Assembly: GCA_021521415.1 (NCBI GenBank)
Contig: JAIQDT010002047.1
Location: 62,001-126,000 of the forward strand
Direction of reading: 5' to 3'
DNA length: 64,000 bases
DNA from: Bidens hawaiensis
Lineage: Eukaryota > Streptophyta > Magnoliopsida > Asterales > Asteraceae
Shown here: piece by piece, positions 58,281 to 64,000 of the stretch
How positions within the stretch are numbered: the first letter of the stretch is position 1
Layout: every line of letters starts with the position of its first letter
Notes under the pieces: model-generated
Seen by the model: only the letters and a program-made list of their open reading frames with translations
The model's database searches: none
Told to the model about the DNA's origin: nothing
Made by a program: the position numbers and the translations under genes

Positions 58281-59624
58281 ATGACTTCTATAAATATTAT
58301 GGAACTGGTGAAAATGGAGGTGGAAGCAGGTTCAGCTACTAAGGCACCGAAAATGCTTAAGGGTACCGATTTCGTGGCCTGGAAAGATCGCTTTGAGCAG
58401 TATGTTAAATATCAAGATGCTAAGATGTGGGTGTGCATTCAAGATGGATACATTCCACCAACGGCTTTGTATGAGGGTCGTGAACAAATTAAGAAATACA
58501 ATAAGATGGAAGAGGAAGAAAAGAAGATGTATGAGGCTGAAAGCAAAGCTCATGCTGCGATAACAATGGCTCTTCCACAAGAGATTCTTCACACCTTCAG
58601 GAAATATAAAACCGCTAGAGAGCTATGGGAAGCACTTGAAAACCGATTTGAAGGTAATGTGGGGATACGTGCATCCAAGATTAAGCTACTCAAAACCCAA
58701 TTCTCGGTGTTCAAGTACTTGAAGAATGAATCACTTGATGATATCATCACAAGATATTATCACCTGATGACCGAACTCAGCAATTATTCCATTGTTTACA
58801 AAGAAGAGGAGATCGTAGAAAAACTCCTTGATGCTCTCCCACCGAAATGGGAGATGTACACTGTCTTGATGAGAGAAGATAAAGAGTTTGCCAACATTGA
58901 CTTGGAAACAGCAGTCAACAAACTACGAACTTTTGAACTTAACATGGTTCGAAAAGAGACACCAACTGATCAGGTTCAGGATCCGGGAATGTATGGTGCG
59001 AAAGTTAATTCAAATTCAAGTTCGAAGTCAGAATCATCTGCTTACTACTCAAAGGGACACTCGAGCGCTAACTCAACTCATGAAGGTCATGTAACTCTCA
59101 ACATGGATGGTGATGTGTGTTTCGTAGCTGGTGGAACAAACACTTCTAAACCTCAAACAACAAAGGGTAGTTTTTCTTCAACTGTTCCGAACAACAACTA
59201 CTCTCAGATGCCCATGAGTGTTAAATCTGCTGAACAGCAGTTTGCTCTCTATGCATCTTTCATTGCTTCTTACGAAAATTACATTAAAGGTAAAATTGTT
59301 GACCCTGCAACTTTAGACGAAGACTATGATCAGATCGATGCTGATGATCTGGAGGAGATGGATCTGCAGTGGCAGATGGCGATGATAGTAAGAAGAGTTA
59401 AAAGGTTTATGAAGAAGACTGGTAGAAAATTCGTTGGTGAAAGACCAGGGTTTGATAAGTCAAAGGTTCGGTGTTATAACTGTCAACAGAATGGACACTT
59501 TGCTAAAGAATGCACAAATGAACGTGTAGAACGTAGTCAGAACAGGCCAACACAACCGAATGGGGGAAGTAACGAGAATAGGGCAATGATATCCAGACAG
59601 AACGGGGAATATGTCGGTGCATAA
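58281..59624 (+). CDS. Copia A Gag, C-terminus replaced by LTR sequence
   Basis: 447 codons, ATG after a CTTCCAAAG leader end ([17 protein letters not shown]). Residues 25-230 are the DUF4219/UBN2 capsid region ([51 protein letters not shown]). A conserved [14 protein letters not shown] precedes the zinc knuckle [14 protein letters not shown] at residues 398-411. The last three residues (VGA) and the stop at 59622-59624 are read from the LTR of Copia B. The body is undamaged, so a truncated Gag could be made. It would form the particle around element RNA. It aligns without noticeable gaps to the Gag of Copia B. Confidence 0.85.
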   Translation: MTSINIMELVKMEVEAGSATKAPKMLKGTDFVAWKDRFEQYVKYQDAKMWVCIQDGYIPPTALYEGREQIKKYNKMEEEEKKMYEAESKAHAAITMALPQEILHTFRKYKTARELWEALENRFEGNVGIRASKIKLLKTQFSVFKYLKNESLDDIITRYYHLMTELSNYSIVYKEEEIVEKLLDALPPKWEMYTVLMREDKEFANIDLETAVNKLRTFELNMVRKETPTDQVQDPGMYGAKVNSNSSSKSESSAYYSKGHSSANSTHEGHVTLNMDGDVCFVAGGTNTSKPQTTKGSFSSTVPNNNYSQMPMSVKSAEQQFALYASFIASYENYIKGKIVDPATLDEDYDQIDADDLEEMDLQWQMAMIVRRVKRFMKKTGRKFVGERPGFDKSKVRCYNCQQNGHFAKECTNERVERSQNRPTQPNGGSNENRAMISRQNGEYVGA

Positions 59625-60022
59625 TGTCAGTAGTTCAGTGTCTAGTGTCTGTAATTGCGTTTGTAATATTTTATGTTTTGTATAAGCGAAGTTGCTAACA
59701 AGTTCGCTGATATGGGCGAACTTGTTAGACAAGTAAAGTTAGTGACAACTTCGCCTGAACATGCCAGGCGAAGTTGTCGTGATTATATAAGCCATCTGTT
59801 ACAGCTTATTAATCATTAATTCAGTTTTACAGTTTTCGTGTATTCGAGTCAGAGAGAGTCTGTAATCAAGTGATCTTCGTATCACGTGTTTAAGGTTGGT
59901 ATACAACGTGTTTGATTATCGTGTGTTAATCGTATTGTTTTCTATACTCGTAACGTCTTACGTAGGGATTCCGCACCTGCGTAGTACGTGGTATCTCGTG
60001 TAGATCCGGCTGGGAACCTACA
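59612..60022 (+). repeat. 5' LTR of Copia B
   Basis: 411 bp, TGTCGGTGCATAATG to GGAACCTACA, clearly related to the Copia A LTR. Palindrome GACAACTTCGCCTG / CAGGCGAAGTTGTC at 59744-59757 and 59765-59778, just ahead of TTATATAAG (59782-59790). Confidence 0.85.
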
Positions 60023-60235
60023 ATTGGTATCAGAGCGTTTGCTCGATTGTGTGGTTCGGGATTATCACGCGGGTATAGAAATCGTTCCGTTCGACTATTC
60101 GCGGGACGAGTTTTCTGAGTTTTAGTGTTATACTCTCCTCCTACAGGCTTAAACAACCCATAACACCTTCACAAACCTCGAAAAACCCAGAAATCTAATC
60201 TGCAGAAGCTTCGTGTTCATCAGGCGATGTTGCCG

Positions 60236-60480
60236 TCACTGTTACTAGGGTTACGGCGAAGATATAAGGTTAAGCGAAGTTATCCACAACTTCGCCTACC
60301 TCTTCAAGTTCGCTTACCTCAAGCGAAGTTACCCACAACTTCGCCTACCTCCCAAGTTCGCTCAACTTAAGCGAAGTTATTCTCAAGTTCGCCAATCCAG
60401 CGAATTTAAGAAAGTGAGCGACGTTACAAATTCACGCGAAGTTAAGCTTTAAGCGAAGTTATCCACAACTTCGCCAACAG
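60236..60480 (+). repeat. GCGAAGTT / AACTTCGC array in the Copia B leader
   Basis: Repeating AAGCGAAGTTA(T/C)CCACAA plus CTTCGCCTACCTC units with half-sites in both orientations. It is closely similar to the array in the Copia A leader but longer. Confidence 0.8.
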
Positions 60481-60532
60481 TGCTGTTTGAAAATAAAATT
60501 TTATTTTCGGATTTCTTTGAGTTTAGAGAAAG

Positions 60533-63135
60533 ATGTCTTCGATAAACATTACTGAACTAGTAAAGATGGAAGTAGAAGCAGGTTCAGCTACAAAGGCTCC
60601 CAAGATGCTTAAGAAAATGGATTATGTAGCGTGGAAAGATCGTTTTGAACAATATGTCAAGTATCAAGATGCCAAGATGTGGGTGTGTATACAAGATGGT
60701 TACATTCCACCTACTACTGAGTATGAAGGTCATGATCAGATCAAGAAGTACAAAGAGATGGAAGATGAAGAGAAGAAGATGTATGAGGCAGAAAGTAAAG
60801 CTCATGCAGCAATTACAATGGCTCTTCCACAAGAGATACTTCACACCTTCCGAAAGTATAAGACTGCTAGAGAGCTTTGGGAAGCTCTTGAAAACCGTTT
60901 TGAGGGCAATGTGGGAATTCGTGCTTCGAAGATTAAACTTCTAAAAACCCAATTCTCGGTCTTCAAGTATCTGAAAAACGAATCACTTGATGATATCATC
61001 ACCAGATATTATCATCTGATGACTGAACTCAGCAACTATTCAATTGCATACAAAGAAGATGAGATTGTTGAGAAGCTTCTTGATGCTCTCCCACCAAAAT
61101 GGGAGATGTATACTGTGTTGATGAGAGAAGATAAAGACTTTGCTGACTATGACCTTGAGACAGCAGTTAACAAGCTGAGAACGTTTGCACTGAACATGGT
61201 ACGAAAGGAGACACCTACCGATCAGGTTCAAGATCCGGGTATGTATGGGGCAAAGGTTAACTCCGGATCAAGTTCGAAAACGGTATCATCTGCTTATTAC
61301 TCTAAGGGAGAGTCAGGCGCGAGCTCAACACATGAGGGACATGTATCTCTCAATATGAACGGTGATGTGTGCTATGTAGCTGGAGGGTCAAATGCTTCTC
61401 AACCTCAAGCGACCAAGAGTAGTTATTCACCAAGTGTTTCAAACAACAACTACTCGAAGATGCCCATGAGTGTCAAATCTGCTGAACAGCAGTTTGCTCT
61501 CTATGCATCTTTTATTGCTTCGTATGAGAACTACATTCAGGGTAAGATCGTTGATCCTGCAGTTTTGGATGAAGATTATGACCAGATCGATGCTAATGAT
61601 TTGGAGGAGATGGATCTGCAGTGGCAGATGGCCATGATAGTGAGAAGGGTAAAGAGGTTCATGAAGAAGACTGGCAGGAAGTTTGTCGGTGAGAGGCCAG
61701 GGTTTGATAAGTCGAAGGTTCGCTGCTACAACTGTCAGCAGAATGGCCACTTTGCAAAAGAATGCAAGAATGAACGTGTAGAACGCAGTCAGAACAGATC
61801 TATACAGCAAAGTGGTAGTGGTAATGACTATAGAGCCATGATTTCCAGACAGAATGAAGAGTACAACTGGAATCTGCATGTTGAAGAAGTATTTGAACAG
61901 GCCAACTTGGCAAACATCGAAAATGCAGATAGTGAGAAGGGAACTGGCGAAGATGAAGCGTACATGGCAGATGTAGCAGACCAGCTCTCCGAGGTAAGTA
62001 CCGAACTTCCTTGTACTAAGTGTGAACATCTGTCTGAACAACTGACAACTCTAACTGATCAGTTTGTTAGTTTGGATGCGCAATATAAAACTTTAAAAGA
62101 AGATCATCATTTCACTAAAGCTAGAGAAAATAGTTACAAAGTAAAAATTAAAGCTAGTGAAACAGATATTAAAAGTCTTAAAGCAAAGCTTGCTGAAAAA
62201 ATTAACATGATTGATCTTAGCTATGAGGTTCTAGAAGAAAAAACCAAACTAATAGCTGAAAGAGAAAAACAGATTGCTGATCACCAGGTAAAAGTGGTGG
62301 AACTTAACAGGAAACTGGAGCAATTCAGAAATTCCTCTGCTATACTTGATCACCTCGTTAGTGATCAAGGTTCCCCAAAAAGGGGAGGAATTGGTTATCA
62401 TGAAGTTCCACCACCTTTCAATCATAATTACACTTTTAACCCTAGTAATCAGAAATCTGTCGATGTTGACTATGGTCAGACAGTTCCAGTTCCAGTTACT
62501 GCTAAAAAACCAGAAGTTAGTAAGCCTGTTGCAAGTGTTAAATTTTTGCTCCGAGTCCTGTCTCATCTAACTCGGACAAGTCTTCTGAGTCGTGTGACAC
62601 AAATCAAGAGGAAGTGTTACCAAAAAGTGGAGAGAAAAAGAAAACATCTGAAAAGAAGTCTCCACTAAACCCGTATGTCCCACCATATGTGAGACAAACG
62701 GGCAGTAATACGGCCTCAACACCTAAGATAACTTTTGATAAGAAAGTTGAAAACAGGTGTTGTTTTAGATGTAATCAACAAGGACATCTTGTTGCTGATT
62801 GCCCTCTGAAGCAAAAATTCAGAGGTGTGAGGCCTTTAAAATCTGAGGAAAAAGCTAACAGTAAACAATTTAATGATAAAACTGAAAACCCATCGAATTT
62901 CAGAAAATGGACTAATCCAAGTTTTCAAAAAAATAGATCTCAGTTTTTCACTAGTAACACCCAAACCATAACTAATAATTCATTTAATTCAAGACGGTAT
63001 GGATGGCCTCATAGACAATCCACAAGAAGGTATCCTGTTAGGACTCACAGAAATGATTATGATACTAACTTTGGACAGCCAAGGTACGGGATGTATCGAC
63101 CCAAGACCAATCGGTCTTGGGTCCCCAGATTTTAA
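60533..63135 (+). pseudogene. Copia B Gag with one frameshift
   Basis: ATG at 60533 ([17 protein letters not shown]). Capsid region and knuckle [14 protein letters not shown] are as in Gag A. After ISRQNEEYNW an acidic stretch and a coiled coil follow (QLTTLTDQFVSLDAQYKTLK, AEREKQIADHQ), then EVPPPFNHNY. The frame shifts near 62541-62549 (AAATTTTTG run) consistent with one missing base; the original frame ends at 62668 in a basic nonsense tail. The correct frame continues to 63135 and holds a second zinc knuckle CCFRCNQQGHLVADC, preceded by LNPYVPPYVRQTG. Two knuckles and a long C-terminal region are usual for large Sirevirus Gags. It ends SWVPRF and TAA. Confidence 0.8.
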
Positions 63136-64000
63136 CTCTCTGCTTTAATCGTGCAGGAACAGTTGAACAGGGCTGCCAACAATCAATGGGTTGTGGATAG
63201 CGGCTGTTCCCGGCACATGACGGGTAACAAGAAATTGTTACAAGACTGGAAACCTGTTCAAGGTGGTAGAGTGAGTTTCGCAGGAGAGAGCGGTGGAAAG
63301 ATCACATGAATTGGGACTGTGACTAACGAAAAGATGACGCTAGAGAAAGTTAACTTTGTTGAAGAACTGAAGCACAATCTGCTGAGTGTTTCTCAGATCT
63401 GTGACAAGGATTATACCGTGCATTTCACGAAGAATGAGGCGATAGTGTTGTATCCTGGTTTTAAGATACCAGAGGACTGGATTGTTATGAAGGCTCCGAG
63501 AGTTAAGAATACGTATATCATGGATATGAGGTCTACTGAAATGGCCACTGAAGAATCGTGTCTTTTGTCGAAAGCGACTGAATCAGAGTCCGAATTATGG
63601 CATAGGAGAATGGGGCACATTCATCTTCGTAAGATGAACTACCTTGTCAAAAATGGGCTTGTGTTGGGGGTTCCCTTGAAGAATTTCAACTTCGAAGACA
63701 AATGCTTATCATGCAAGAAGGGAAAACAACACAAGAAATCCCATCTCACCAAGAAGGTCAATTCAATTGTCAGTACCCTAGAATTACTTCGCATGGATCT
63801 CTTCGGTCCCGTGAATGTAAAAAGTCTAGGAGGAACATCGTACTGCTTGGTGATTACTGATGATTTTTCTCGATACTCGTGGGTATATTTCCTGAAGTCG
63901 AAGGATGAAACTGTTCAGATGGTAATAAATTTGATTACCAAAGTTGAGAACATTATGGGAAAAAGAGTTAAATACATCAGGAGTGACAATGGGACTGAAT
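63136..64000 (+). pseudogene. Copia B pol start: protease, GAG-pre-integrase, integrase core (partial)
   Basis: Same frame as the end of gag, separated only by TAA (63133-63135). NNQWVVDSGCSRHMTG carries the protease active-site Asp (63196-63198). LKHNLLSVSQICDKDY and LWHRRMGHIHLRKMNYLV..CLSCKKGK are the GAG-pre-integrase zinc region. LRMDLFGPVNVKS has the first integrase Asp (63796-63798) and RSDNGTE the second (63986-63988). A TGA at 63307-63309, in GGKIT-stop-IGTV, is the only internal stop. The domain order protease-integrase, with RT expected later, is that of Copia. Confidence 0.85.

Larger units (their letters stand above)
57394..59611 (+). mobile_element. Copia element A: 5' LTR, leader and most of gag, then cut by Copia B
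   Basis: The 5' LTR starts exactly where gypsy RT stops. A primer site, motif-rich leader and gag follow. Gag runs to codon 444 and is then interrupted by the LTR of Copia B. The rest of A is expected past the window end if B is a simple insertion. The left flank GTGTT (57389-57393) would be A's target duplication. Confidence 0.75.
59612..64000 (+). mobile_element. Copia element B (Sirevirus-like), 5' LTR to integrase, runs off the window
   Basis: LTR, primer site TGGTATCAGAGC (60025-60036), motif-rich leader, gag (60533-63135) and the start of pol (63136 on). Only one frameshift, one gag-pol stop and one pol stop are seen, making it the best preserved autonomous-type element here. It sits inside gag of element A; left flank GAATA (59607-59611) is the expected target duplication. 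Confidence 0.85.

Noticed and set aside
61439..62041. 200-codon minus frame
   Set aside because: Shadow of the Copia B gag frame; no motif of its own.
62537..62552. Programmed -1 frameshift in Copia B gag
   Set aside because: The AAATTTTTG run is not in the X-XXY-YYZ phase needed; a one-base loss in a homopolymer explains the shift more simply.
1..64000. tRNA, rRNA or other structural RNA genes
   Set aside because: None recognised on either strand; tRNA-like matches are only the short primer-binding sites of retroelements.

Overview
This window is nuclear DNA of a flowering plant, almost certainly a eudicot and probably a member of the daisy family (Asteraceae). The evidence for a plant is a spliced gene with GT-AG introns, retrotransposons of plant-type lineages (Tat and Tekay-like Ty3/gypsy, Sirevirus-like Copia, plant LINEs), and a fragment of a plant mitochondrial gene. 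The family-level guess rests on remembered resemblance of the LINE and retroelement proteins and was not checked. Nothing here is bacterial.

Only one host gene is convincing: a four-coding-exon gene at 24996-28804 (+) for a 463-residue OBERON-like PHD-finger protein, with a probable leader exon and leader intron upstream. Almost everything else recognisable is mobile DNA, mostly broken and often nested.

1-11660: a gag-like fragment on the minus strand (3-437), an array of short GC-rich palindromes, a near-perfect 57-bp foldback (1657-1779), a complete non-coding Sirevirus-like LTR element with 5-bp target-site duplication (3076-6592), two diverged LTR-like copies (7546-8799, 9064-10463), a 94-bp tandem duplication, and the 3' end of a LINE. 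11666-22739: an 11-kb Tat-lineage Ty3/gypsy element inserted in that LINE tail, with degraded gag-protease-RT-RNase H-second RNase H-integrase on the plus strand and a degraded extra ORF on the minus strand.

22740-29900: the host gene with repeat-bearing introns. 29890-41740: a second LINE, minus strand, broken twice: by a mitochondrial atp1 fragment (31267-31553) and by a 6.3-kb LTR element (31920-38229) with an exact TCTGG duplication. That element codes for nothing; it is packed with at least six tandem-repeat arrays and holds a third, different LTR inside.

41858-64000: a nest. A Sirevirus-like Copia element (42090-52230) has lost most of pol but keeps gag, a RNase H stub and a large accessory ORF. 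It is cut by a minus-strand gypsy element with a 3-kb LTR (52231-57393). That element is cut in its reverse transcriptase by Copia element A (57394-59611), which is cut in its gag by a close relative, Copia B (59612 to the window end), whose gag and early pol are nearly intact.

A theme runs through unrelated elements: each family carries its own array of short, CpG-containing, palindrome-forming motifs in non-coding parts (TGCTCGAGCA type, GCGAAGTT/AACTTCGC type, GCATGCATGG type, and 7-3-7 GC palindromes). In the two Copia LTRs the palindrome beside the TATA box carries a compensating base change. This is the most interesting unexplained signal.
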